From Limisphaerales bacterium (GTDB lineage Bacteria > Verrucomicrobiota > Verrucomicrobiia > Limisphaerales > UBA11358): a DNA stretch of 11,702 nucleotides. The notes beneath the pieces are model-generated. The model did no database searches. It worked only from the letters and a program-made list of their open reading frames with translations, and was not told the DNA's origin. The translations under genes were made by a program, and so were the position numbers. This document shows, in pieces, positions 1 to 7,561 of the stretch (positions are counted from its first letter, which is position 1; every line of letters begins with the position of its first letter). Where the stretch lies: positions 1 to 11,702 of the forward strand of contig PKZR01000362.1 in NCBI GenBank assembly GCA_003133815.1, written 5' to 3'.

Positions 1-69
1 GAGCGGATGCTGCGCTGGGGCCACGAAAAGCTGACAAAATTATCGCCGCCGATTGCTTCGGCAGTTTGA
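1..69 (+). CDS. 3' end of an unidentified gene (partial)
   Basis: Frame 1 is open from the window edge to a TGA at 67-69 and encodes 22 residues beginning ERMLRWGHEK and ending SPPIASAV. Its stop overlaps the extreme upstream TTG of the next gene and lies 14 bp before that gene's preferred ATG, as in an operon. Too little is present to name a family. Proximity suggests co-transcription with the downstream dehydrogenase, but this is inference. Confidence 0.5.
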   Translation, partial: ERMLRWGHEKLTKLSPPIASAV

Positions 70-83
70 GCCGAATTCATTTT

Positions 84-917
84 ATGAAAATTAAACCCGG
101 AGACACAGTGTTGCTGACCGGGGCACCGGGTGGATTGGGTGCATACATGGCACATGCTTTTGCGGATTACAAAGTGAAGCTGGTGCTGGTCGCGCATCCG
201 GGAGCCGAACTGCAAAAACTTCAGAAATCTGTTGAAGATCGCGGTGCAGAAGCCGTAACGATCAAATCCGATTTGCGCGATTCCTCGCAGCGCAAGCAGT
301 TGATACAAGACGTCAGAAACCGTTTTGGGAAGATTGACATACTCGTTAACAACGCGGGCGTGGAATTCACCTCGGCGTATCACGAGCTAAGCGAAGAAAG
401 CATTTATGACACGCTCAAAGTAAACCTCGAAGCACCCATGATTTTAAGCCATCTGGTTTTGGCGGAAATGCTTGAAAGGAAGCGCGGACACATTGTGAAC
501 ATTTCTTCGCTTGCCGGGAAGTCGGGTCCGGCCTTTCAAGAGCCTTATGCGGCGTCGAAGGCGGGACTGATTTCCTTTACATCTTCCTTGCGGGCAACAT
601 ACCGGGGGTCAGGTGTCAGTGCTTCCGTGGTTGTGCCCGGTTTTGTCGAGGCGGGAATCTATTCCAAATTGAAGATGAGTAGCGGTCTTTCTGCACCGGC
701 ATTACTGGGAACTTCACCGCCGGAAGCCGTGTCGCGCGCCGTGATTCGTGCCATTGAAAATGACCTCCCGGAAATCATTGTCAATCCGCTTCCGATCCGT
801 CCGCTGCTGGCTTTCACGGCGTTGTTTCCATCCGCAGGCGAGTGGCTGGTCGACAAAATCGGGTCGAACAAGTTTTTCCAGCAGGTGGTCGAGGCGCAGA
901 AGCGCAATGGCAAATAA
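84..917 (+). CDS. Classical short-chain dehydrogenase/reductase (SDR)
   Basis: NAD(P)-dependent oxidoreductase of the classical SDR family, 277 residues from the ATG at 84, probably cytoplasmic. Visible motifs are the Rossmann glycine motif TGAPGGLG (residues 12-19), the adenine-contacting Asp in SDL (about 63), NNAG (89-92), the catalytic Ser in NISSLAG (about 142) and YAASK (Tyr155, Lys159), so the active site is complete. The C-terminal part (about 235-277) resembles the tail of SDRs that act on lipid or hydrophobic substrates, but the substrate cannot be read from sequence. An in-frame TTG at 66 would add six residues. I prefer 84 because the Rossmann strand then begins at the normal distance; neither start has a clear Shine-Dalgarno. 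It lies between a partial gene and an extended SDR 18 bp downstream, so it is probably in an operon. Family is certain, substrate unknown. Confidence 0.93.
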   Translation: MKIKPGDTVLLTGAPGGLGAYMAHAFADYKVKLVLVAHPGAELQKLQKSVEDRGAEAVTIKSDLRDSSQRKQLIQDVRNRFGKIDILVNNAGVEFTSAYHELSEESIYDTLKVNLEAPMILSHLVLAEMLERKRGHIVNISSLAGKSGPAFQEPYAASKAGLISFTSSLRATYRGSGVSASVVVPGFVEAGIYSKLKMSSGLSAPALLGTSPPEAVSRAVIRAIENDLPEIIVNPLPIRPLLAFTALFPSAGEWLVDKIGSNKFFQQVVEAQKRNGK

Positions 918-935
918 AATGAGAGGAAATTTTCA

Positions 936-1850
936 ATGCGTGTTTTCCTGACAGGCGCGGGAGGTTATCTCGGCGGCGTGCTGGCGAGACACATCGCCCA
1001 ATTGCCGGAAGTTGAAAGCATCACTGGAATCAGTCTGTCGAAGCCGTCAGCGCCGCCCGCCAAGATGAAGTTTCTACGGATGGACATCCGCTCGCCTCAA
1101 TTGGCCGGGCTGATGGCCGGGCATGACGTCGTTGTCCACACGGCCTGCGTTGTTTTGTGGCCGGCAAAAATGCCCGTAAAAGAGCGCGATGACATTAATT
1201 TGAACGGCACGCGCAATGTGGCTCAGGCGGCGCTGGCGAACAAGGTGCGCCGGTTCGTCCACGCCAGCAGTATGGCCGTTTATGATCCTGTTCTGGCGCG
1301 CGGCAAGACGGATGTGACCGAGGAATTTCAAAAGGGCGATGGAAATTCGGCATTTTATTATTGGAATGCCAAGGCTACAGCCGAACCAATTCTTACGGAG
1401 ATTTTGGGCGCATCAAGCGTCCTGACTTTTTTCAGGCCGATTTACATCATCGGGCCAAATAATCGCGCGGTGGTGAGAAGCTACCAAAAAAATGCGGTGA
1501 TGTTTCCCGGTTGCGATCCGCGAAGGCAATTTATCCACGAAGACGACGTAGCGGCGGCTTTCATCCAAGCGGTCCGAACAGATCTGCCCGGAGCCTTCAA
1601 TGTTGTTCCTGACGATTTCATGCTGTTGAGCGATGTCTGGAAAACCGTCGGCGCAAAATTTGTCCCGAAAATTCCCCTGAAGCTGGCGTGTTTTATCACG
1701 GCGATGAGGTGGCGGTATTTCGGTTCGCCAATCCATGCTTCATGGGTGGAAGATATGCTGGTGGATTTCACGGGCAGCAATGCAAGGCTGAAAGCCACGG
1801 GATGGAAACCGCGTTACGGCAGCGTGGAGGCGTTGCGCTCGGCTTTGTAA
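936..1850 (+). CDS. NAD-dependent epimerase/dehydratase-type extended SDR (3-beta-HSD-like)
   Basis: Protein of 304 residues of the extended (atypical) SDR superfamily, which contains sugar-nucleotide epimerases, 3-beta-hydroxysteroid dehydrogenase-like and OleD-like reductases. Visible features are TGAGGYLG (6-13) for NAD(P) binding, HTA (68-70), NLNGTRNV (88-95), the catalytic Ser of ASSMAVY (111-112), YWNAK (Tyr142, Lys146), the FRP motif (166-168) and FIHEDDVAAA (199-208), typical of this group. The start is well supported: AGAGGA at 922-927 sits 8 bp before the ATG. It follows the classical SDR by 18 bp, suggesting a two-dehydrogenase operon. The FadL porin downstream makes a lipid- or sterol-like substrate more attractive than a nucleotide sugar, but that is inference from context only. 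Confidence 0.92.
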   Translation: MRVFLTGAGGYLGGVLARHIAQLPEVESITGISLSKPSAPPAKMKFLRMDIRSPQLAGLMAGHDVVVHTACVVLWPAKMPVKERDDINLNGTRNVAQAALANKVRRFVHASSMAVYDPVLARGKTDVTEEFQKGDGNSAFYYWNAKATAEPILTEILGASSVLTFFRPIYIIGPNNRAVVRSYQKNAVMFPGCDPRRQFIHEDDVAAAFIQAVRTDLPGAFNVVPDDFMLLSDVWKTVGAKFVPKIPLKLACFITAMRWRYFGSPIHASWVEDMLVDFTGSNARLKATGWKPRYGSVEALRSAL

Positions 1851-1890
1851 AACAACCTGAAAATAATTGCTTGCAGTCAGATTGGACGGC

Positions 1891-1919
1891 ATAGAACCTG
1901 CGTCTGCGACTGGTTCTAT
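1891..1919. promoter_or_regulatory. Perfect 8-bp inverted repeat upstream of the porin gene
   Basis: ATAGAACC (1891-1898) and GGTTCTAT (1912-1919) are perfect inverted copies with a 13-base loop. The element lies in the 93-bp gap between the epimerase and the FadL gene. There is no long T-run after it, so it is not a canonical Rho-independent terminator. It could be an operator, an attenuator-type hairpin or a weak terminator. A poor -35/-10-like pair (TTGCTT at 1867, CATAGA at 1890) overlaps it. Confidence 0.45.
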
Positions 1920-1943
1920 TGTGGAAACCCAAACGATGACCAT

Positions 1944-3212
1944 ATGAAACATTCAAAAAAGTATCTTGGATTCGCCGTGTCGGTTCTGTCGTGCGTCGCC
2001 ATTTCGGCGTGCGGTGCAGCATTTGATTTGCCCGATCAGGACGCATTCGCCATTGGACGTGGCATGGCGTTTGTCGCCACCGCCGACAATCCCTCTGCCA
2101 TCTACTACAATCCCGCCGGCATCACGCAGCTTCAAGGCGACAATCTCCGGCTTGGAATTTACGGAATCAGCATCAATACAACCTACAAGTCTCCAAACGG
2201 CACAAGTTACGACAATCAGGACAAATTACATGGCGTTCCGCAATTTTATTACACCCACAGTCTGGAAAAAACGCCGTTGAGCTTTGGCCTGGGTGTTTAT
2301 TCCACTTACGGATTGGGATCGCAATGGCCTCAAGACACCGGCTTCCGCACCGTCTCAACACAAGGCCAGATCACTTACGAAACATTCAATCCGGTCATTG
2401 CCTGGCAAATAGTCCCGAGCCTTTCAGTCGGCGCTGGATTGACCTTGAATTACTGCCGTTTGGATTTGCAACAGGGACTTTTCTGGCCGACGCAACCGTT
2501 CGACGGATTTGAATTCAAAGGCAGCGGCTGGGCGGTCGGCTACAACCTCGGCGTGCTTTGGAAGCCTGATGAAAAAATTTCGTTCGGCATCTCTTTCCGC
2601 AGCCCGACCTCAATCAATTTGAGCGGCAACACGACGGCCTACAATGCCGTTGCCACGCCCAGCCCGCCATTTCCAGCCGTCATCCCGCCCTTTTCACAAC
2701 CCTCGTCCGCCAGCGCAAAATTTCCGTTTCCGTTGAACATGATTGCTGGCGTTTCTTATCGCCCTACGCCAAAATGGAATTTGGAGTTCAACGCCGACTA
2801 TACCGATTGGAACACGGTGGGCACGGTGATCGTCAACCAGTCAACCCCATTTGCTTTACTCCCGGTAAACATCCCGCTAACGCTGAATTGGGAATCAAGC
2901 TGGTATTATGAATTTGGCGCAACGCGCTATTTCGACAACGGCTGGCATGTCAGCGCCGGTTATATCTTTAATGAAAACTCTGTGCCCGACAAAAATTACC
3001 AGCCGCTCGTTGGCGATTTGGATCGGCACTTCTTGAGCATCGGCACGGGCTTCAAGAGCAAACGCTTTGATTTCGACATCGCCTACCAATTTGGCTACGG
3101 CCCCCCGCGCACCGTCAGCGGCAGCACGCCCTCGGCCAGCGGGCAAACTGCGGATGGGCAGTATAAATTCATTAGCAACGCCATCGCCGCTTCGGTGGGC
3201 TGGAATTTTTGA
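1944..3212 (+). CDS. FadL/OmpP1/TodX-family outer-membrane transport protein
   Basis: Outer-membrane beta-barrel of the FadL family, which lets long-chain fatty acids or other hydrophobic compounds diffuse through the outer membrane. It is 422 residues, close to the family norm. The N-terminus has a basic start (MKHSKK), a hydrophobic stretch (about 8-22) and then FDLPDQDAFAIGRG, the usual mature N-terminus of this family, where the plug begins. The family signature NPAG is at 56-59. The rest is rich in alternating aromatic strands (WYYEFGATRYF, GWHVSAGYIF) and ends in SVGWNF, a terminal aromatic expected for BAM-inserted barrels. Oddity: ISAC-G at 20-24 fits a lipobox, although FadL proteins are normally cleaved by signal peptidase I. 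It lies 93 bp after two SDR genes and 175 bp before the methyltransferase/kinase operon. Family assignment is strong; the ligand is unknown. Confidence 0.93.
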   Translation: MKHSKKYLGFAVSVLSCVAISACGAAFDLPDQDAFAIGRGMAFVATADNPSAIYYNPAGITQLQGDNLRLGIYGISINTTYKSPNGTSYDNQDKLHGVPQFYYTHSLEKTPLSFGLGVYSTYGLGSQWPQDTGFRTVSTQGQITYETFNPVIAWQIVPSLSVGAGLTLNYCRLDLQQGLFWPTQPFDGFEFKGSGWAVGYNLGVLWKPDEKISFGISFRSPTSINLSGNTTAYNAVATPSPPFPAVIPPFSQPSSASAKFPFPLNMIAGVSYRPTPKWNLEFNADYTDWNTVGTVIVNQSTPFALLPVNIPLTLNWESSWYYEFGATRYFDNGWHVSAGYIFNENSVPDKNYQPLVGDLDRHFLSIGTGFKSKRFDFDIAYQFGYGPPRTVSGSTPSASGQTADGQYKFISNAIAASVGWNF

Positions 3213-3229
3213 ATTGTGAATTGTTTAGA

Positions 3230-3267
3230 GTGTCCACAATTGTGACTTGAGTTAAAAAACAGGACAC
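3230..3267. other. Stem-loop/palindrome after the porin gene
   Basis: GTGTCC (3230-3235) and GGACAC (3262-3267) are perfect inverted copies. Between them, and overlapping the first arm by one base, is the 10-bp palindrome CACAATTGTG (3235-3244). The region starts 18 bp after the porin stop. It could act as a transcript end or as a protein site. No T-tract follows, so terminator status is uncertain. Confidence 0.35.
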
Positions 3268-3280
3268 AGCCCTAAATTCA

Positions 3281-3298
3281 GCAGCCATTTGCCGCTGC
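3281..3298 (+). terminator. Possible weak hairpin terminator after the porin gene
   Basis: GCAGC (3281-3285) pairs with GCTGC (3294-3298) across an 8-base loop and is followed by the T-rich stretch acctttaatttgtt. The stem is short, so this is only a candidate end for the porin transcript. The remaining bases up to the next start at 3388 are AT-rich and probably hold that operon's promoter, but I see no convincing -35/-10 pair. Confidence 0.3.
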
Positions 3299-3387
3299 AC
3301 CTTTAATTTGTTGAAACACGGAAATCATAAATGGTTCCATCAATCACTTTGTTTTGGCGTGAAAAATGATTCACTCTTTCCGCGAAA

Positions 3388-4878
3388 ATGAGAACAACTG
3401 TTAACGGCAATGGCTCGCACAGCGCTCTTGTCCGCCGGATTGAGAAAAAGGCGGTGCAGGCCGCCGTGCCGGTTCATGCCGTGAAGGAAAGCCGGGTGAC
3501 TTTCAAGACGGCGGACGGCGTGGAGTTGCACGGCACGCCGGTGCGCGTCACGCGCCACATGGCGGTCTTCGAGTTATACAATCCGAACGTCACGCTGCAA
3601 TTTTCCGAAGCGCTCGACGGATTCGAGATCACCTTGCAGGCGCAGAAAGTTTATTCCGGGCGCGCAACCATCCGTAACGTCGTCAACGCCGGGACGAAAA
3701 CCATCTGCGAGGCGACGCTGAACGACGACGGCTGGACGGAAATGAACCTGGCCGCCGCCCTACAGCCGGACGCCAAGCTTGATGAGGAGTTCAGGCATTT
3801 TTTAAGCGAATGGCAGAAGCTTTATAAGGTGCTGCCCGAATTCAAGGTCGTCATCGCCGATATGCAGACTTTTTTTTACGACTTACGGCAATGGCTGGAG
3901 CGGGTCGAATTGAGGATGCGAGCTGTGCCGCAATCTGAACGGGAAAAAATCGAGCGGAAAACGCTTTACGAAATAGGCAAGGCCGTCATCCCGTTCATCA
4001 ACACGCTCTTTGAAAATTTTGAGTCCACCATCAAAAATGTCCCTGAAGAAAGCTGGCTCGCGCACGGCAGCTATATGCGGCGGCATCTGCATCATCTGGT
4101 TTTGAGCGCGCCGTTCGCGCAGCGCACCTTTGCCAAGCCGCTGGGTTACGCGGGCGATTACGAAATGGTGAACATGATTTTGAGGAACGACTTTGAAGGC
4201 GGCTCGTTGTTCGCAAAAATCGTCCATGCGTGGTTCGTCCAGCAGGCGCCGGCGGAAGCCCATCGCAACCGGATCGAATACCTGACTAAGTGCATCATGG
4301 CGGAGGCGTTGCGCGCGGCTGCCAAACGGGACACGGCGCGCGTCTATTGTTTTGCCTGCGGGCCAGCAGTTGAAATTCAGGGCTTCATGCGGACAAAATT
4401 TAATGAAGACGCCGAATTCACACTGGCTGATTTCAATCCGCAAACAATTGCCCACGTCTCGGAAATTTTCAGGTCCACCAACGAAATGCTCGGCGTAAGG
4501 ACAAAATTTGATTTTGAAAAAAAGAGCGTTTATCAACTGTTGAAAGACCACGGAAAAAAATCGGCCGGGAAGGCTCCGGTTTATGATCTCGTCTATTGTG
4601 CGGGGCTTTTTGACTATCTGCCTGACGAAAGCTGCACACGTCTGATGGAAATTTTTTACGAATGGCTTGCGCCGAATGGCGTGTTGATTGTGACAAACGT
4701 CGCGCCTTCCAACCCAATGCGTCACGGAATGGAAAACTTGCTGGACTGGCACTTGATATACCGCGCTGAGCCGGATATGCGCGGTCTGTGGCCTGCGCCC
4801 AAAGGCGAAGTGTGCATCCGTAGTGACAAAACTGGCGTCAACTTGTTCATGGAAATTCGCAAGCGCGCCAATGACTAA
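3388..4878 (+). CDS. PhcB-like SAM-dependent methyltransferase with PilZ-like N-terminus
   Basis: Protein of 496 residues resembling PhcB, the Ralstonia methyltransferase that makes the quorum signal 3-hydroxy palmitate/myristate methyl ester. Residues about 35-115 form a beta-rich PilZ-like domain, but the c-di-GMP motifs (RxxxR plus D/NxSxxG) are not clearly present. Residues about 130-300 are a helical linker containing KPLGYAGDYEM (250-260), which I recall as typical of this family. The Rossmann methyltransferase core follows: motif I VYCFACGPAVEI (319-330), an acidic strand-2 end at LADFNP (346-351), YDLVYCAGLFDYL (399-411) and LAPNGVLIVTNV (427-438). It is likely cytoplasmic, using SAM and an acyl substrate. 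It overlaps the sensor kinase gene by 8 bp and heads the operon, in the same order as phcB-phcS-phcR. No strong Shine-Dalgarno precedes the ATG, and the upstream in-frame ATG at 3331 is closed by a stop. The methyltransferase call is firm; the signal-synthase role is inferred. Confidence 0.85.
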   Translation: MRTTVNGNGSHSALVRRIEKKAVQAAVPVHAVKESRVTFKTADGVELHGTPVRVTRHMAVFELYNPNVTLQFSEALDGFEITLQAQKVYSGRATIRNVVNAGTKTICEATLNDDGWTEMNLAAALQPDAKLDEEFRHFLSEWQKLYKVLPEFKVVIADMQTFFYDLRQWLERVELRMRAVPQSEREKIERKTLYEIGKAVIPFINTLFENFESTIKNVPEESWLAHGSYMRRHLHHLVLSAPFAQRTFAKPLGYAGDYEMVNMILRNDFEGGSLFAKIVHAWFVQQAPAEAHRNRIEYLTKCIMAEALRAAAKRDTARVYCFACGPAVEIQGFMRTKFNEDAEFTLADFNPQTIAHVSEIFRSTNEMLGVRTKFDFEKKSVYQLLKDHGKKSAGKAPVYDLVYCAGLFDYLPDESCTRLMEIFYEWLAPNGVLIVTNVAPSNPMRHGMENLLDWHLIYRAEPDMRGLWPAPKGEVCIRSDKTGVNLFMEIRKRAND

Positions 4879-7561
4879 CGACCCGGCAACTTCAGACCCG
4901 GAATTCGTGGAGGCGCTTGTCGCCCACGACCGGCGTGAGCGCATTCACACGGGAAAAGTCGCGTGCGTGCTGGTCATAGTTCTGATGCCGGTTGGAGTAA
5001 CGCTGGATTATTTCGTCTATCCGGAGAATGCAGGGTTTTTTCTGGCGCTGCGCCTGCTCTGCTCGGTTCTTGTCGGAGGGCTTTTTTTTCTTCACACAAC
5101 ACGATTCGGCCGCGACAACTATCGGCTTCTTGGAATCCCCATAGCATGGCTTCCGGCCTTTTTTATTGCATGGATGATATTTGCGGCACCTGACCAAGTG
5201 TCGCCTTATTATGCCGGACTTAATTTAATTTTGCTCGCCGTCAGCGTCGTTGTTCGCTGGAACGCTGTGGAATCGTTGATTGCCGTCGGAGGTGTTCTTT
5301 TGATGTATCTCGCAGCATGTCTTTTGAGAGGCGCACAGGGGCAATTGGCGATGAATTTCAACAATTTTTATTTTTTGTCGCTGACTGGCGTGATTGTCGT
5401 CGTTGGCAATCATTTTTTTACACAGCTCCGGCTTCAGGAATTTACATTGCGGTATCAACTCGACAAAAATAAGCGCGAACTTGAGGAATCGCATAGCAAG
5501 CTCGTCGAACTCGATCGCCTTAAGAGCCGTTTCTTTGCCAACATCAGCCACGAACTGCGCACGCCGCTCACGCTCCTGCTCTCGCCGCTCGAATCGCTCA
5601 TGCAACGCAGCAACAGCTTGTTCGACGCCAAGACTCGCGAAGTCTTCGAAACCATGCATGCCAACGGCATGAGGTTGCTGAAATTGATCAACGATCTGCT
5701 CGACCTCATCCGGCTCGAATCCGGACGCATGGACATAAAAAACGATACGGTTAACGTTGCTGATTTTCTCAAGGGACTTGCCAGCGCGGTGAAACAGGTT
5801 GCCGTCGACAAACGCATCACTTTGGAAACGCATGTCGGCCCGGAACTCGACATGATTTTGACCGACCGCGACAAGGTGGAAAAAATTGTGCTGAACCTTT
5901 TGTTCAACGCGTTGAAATTTACGCCTCCCGACGGTCGTGTGGAATTACGTACGGAAAAGCAAAACGACAATTTAGTCCTGACCGTCACCGACACGGGCGT
6001 GGGTATCGCGGAAAAAAATCTGCCGTTCGTCTTCGACCGTTTCTGGCAGGCTGACAATTCATCCCGCAGGAAATTTCACGGCGTGGGAATCGGACTCGCG
6101 CTCGTCAAGGAACTGGTCGAGATGATGAGCGGCGCGGTCTCTGTGCAAAGCCAGGAAGGCAAAGGCACTGTGTTCACGGTGAAATTGCCGTTCCAAAATG
6201 CCGAGGCGCAGCCAAAACCAGAAACCGCGGAACCCGCGCCGGCGCAGAATGCCGCTTCAGCGTCTGACGAATGGTTGCAGAATTTGTATCGCCGCGCTGA
6301 ATTTTTCCCTGCGGTCACCGTGTTGCGCGGAACGGTTACGCCGGTGGAATTTTCCGGCAACCGTCCTGTAGTGCTCATCGCCGAGGACGAACCGGACATG
6401 CAGCGATTTTTGAAATCAGAATTGCAGAAGGATTACGACATAGTCACGGCGACTGATGGCGTACAAGCATTGGAAAAGGCGGAACATTTTGTGCCGGACA
6501 TTATCCTGCTCGACATGATGATGCCGGAAATGGACGGCCTTGAAGTCTGCCGCGCACTGCGAAAGCGGCCGACCACCATGAAAATTCCGGTGATTTTGCT
6601 GACGGCACGCGCCGACGAAGAAACAAAGTTTGACGCGTTGCAAATGGGCGCAAACGATTTTCTGGCAAAGCCGTTTTCGTCCACGGAACTTCAGGCACGC
6701 ATCAGAAATCTCATCGAGTCGCATCATTACCAGCGGAAACTTTCAAAACAAAACGTCGCTCTCACGACAGCGATTGAACAAATCAAGGAAACTGAAACGC
6801 AGTTGGTGCAGTCTGAAAAACTCGCGTCGCTCGGACGTTTGAGCGCGGGCATCATCCACGAAATAAACAATCCTTTGAATTTCACGATGACCGGATTGTT
6901 CACGTTGCGGAACAAGGGAAAGCATCTCCCGCCTGAGCAACGCGGCGAATACGAGGAAATTATTAATGACATGGAGGAAGGGCTCAAGCGCGTGCGGAAC
7001 ATCGTTTCCGATTTGCGCACGTTTACGCATCCGGGCGGCGGCACAGGCGAGCCGGTGGATGTGGCCGAGGTGGTGGGTGCATCGCTGCGGTTTCTTGCTG
7101 GTGAATGGAAGAATGTCGTCCAAATCGAGCAAAGCCTTCCGCCGAACCAGTTGGTCTGGGCGAACCGTAACAAATTAATTCATGTACTCGTCAATCTGAT
7201 ACAGAATTCGATTGACGCATTGGCGGAGAAAAAATTCGAGGACGGCGAGCATTCGACAATCTGGATTGAGAGCCGCGCCGAGAGCGGGCGCGGGCTGATT
7301 ATCGTCCGCGACAATGGCATGGGCATAGAGCAGAAAGTTTTGGACAAAATTTTCGACCCGTTTTTCACGACGAAGGAGGTCGGCAAGGGCATGGGTCTCG
7401 GCTTGAGCATCTGCTACCGCATCGTGCAGGGCTATGGCGGAAAAATTTCGGTGAAGAGTGAACGCGGAAAATTCTGCGAGTTCACTTTGGATTTCCCCGC
7501 CAAGAAACAGGAGCCGGAAACCGAGCAGGAAATTGAATATGGAAAATCATTACAACTATAA
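4871..7561 (+). CDS. PhcS-like membrane hybrid histidine kinase (TM-HisKA-HATPase-REC-HisKA-HATPase)
   Basis: Sensor kinase of 896 residues from the ATG at 4871. An in-frame ATG at 4823 would lie deep inside the methyltransferase gene, so 4871, which overlaps that gene's stop by 8 bp, is preferred. About six hydrophobic segments (29-47, 55-74, 90-105, 113-129, 133-153, 164-184) form the membrane input, with no periplasmic sensor domain. A coiled coil (about 185-220) leads to kinase core 1: His227 in SHELRTP, N-box Asn346, G1 DTGVGI (374-379), G2 GVGIGLAL (404-411). An Ala/Pro linker (443-465) precedes a receiver with acidic pair Glu505/Asp506, phospho-acceptor Asp548 (LLDMMMP), Thr578 and Lys600. 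A coiled coil and kinase core 2 follow: His663 in HEINNPL, N-box Asn779, G1 DNGMGI (814-819), G2 GKGMGLGLSI (838-847). Both kinase cores look intact. Likely role: sensing a membrane-soluble signal, perhaps the methyl ester made by the upstream enzyme, and passing phosphate to the next gene's regulator. Confidence 0.9.
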   Translation: MTNDPATSDPEFVEALVAHDRRERIHTGKVACVLVIVLMPVGVTLDYFVYPENAGFFLALRLLCSVLVGGLFFLHTTRFGRDNYRLLGIPIAWLPAFFIAWMIFAAPDQVSPYYAGLNLILLAVSVVVRWNAVESLIAVGGVLLMYLAACLLRGAQGQLAMNFNNFYFLSLTGVIVVVGNHFFTQLRLQEFTLRYQLDKNKRELEESHSKLVELDRLKSRFFANISHELRTPLTLLLSPLESLMQRSNSLFDAKTREVFETMHANGMRLLKLINDLLDLIRLESGRMDIKNDTVNVADFLKGLASAVKQVAVDKRITLETHVGPELDMILTDRDKVEKIVLNLLFNALKFTPPDGRVELRTEKQNDNLVLTVTDTGVGIAEKNLPFVFDRFWQADNSSRRKFHGVGIGLALVKELVEMMSGAVSVQSQEGKGTVFTVKLPFQNAEAQPKPETAEPAPAQNAASASDEWLQNLYRRAEFFPAVTVLRGTVTPVEFSGNRPVVLIAEDEPDMQRFLKSELQKDYDIVTATDGVQALEKAEHFVPDIILLDMMMPEMDGLEVCRALRKRPTTMKIPVILLTARADEETKFDALQMGANDFLAKPFSSTELQARIRNLIESHHYQRKLSKQNVALTTAIEQIKETETQLVQSEKLASLGRLSAGIIHEINNPLNFTMTGLFTLRNKGKHLPPEQRGEYEEIINDMEEGLKRVRNIVSDLRTFTHPGGGTGEPVDVAEVVGASLRFLAGEWKNVVQIEQSLPPNQLVWANRNKLIHVLVNLIQNSIDALAEKKFEDGEHSTIWIESRAESGRGLIIVRDNGMGIEQKVLDKIFDPFFTTKEVGKGMGLGLSICYRIVQGYGGKISVKSERGKFCEFTLDFPAKKQEPETEQEIEYGKSLQL
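7527..7530 (+). promoter_or_regulatory. Ribosome binding site deciding the start at 7539
   Basis: AGGA lies 8 bp before the ATG at 7539, inside the end of the sensor kinase gene. It supports 7539 rather than the in-frame upstream start at 7458, which would put 27 unrelated residues before the receiver domain. Confidence 0.6.

Noticed and set aside
3883..4944. A 353-residue open frame on the minus strand, antisense to the methyltransferase gene
   Set aside because: It mirrors the codon bias of the real gene, has no recognisable domain, and the sense frame has clear methyltransferase motifs.
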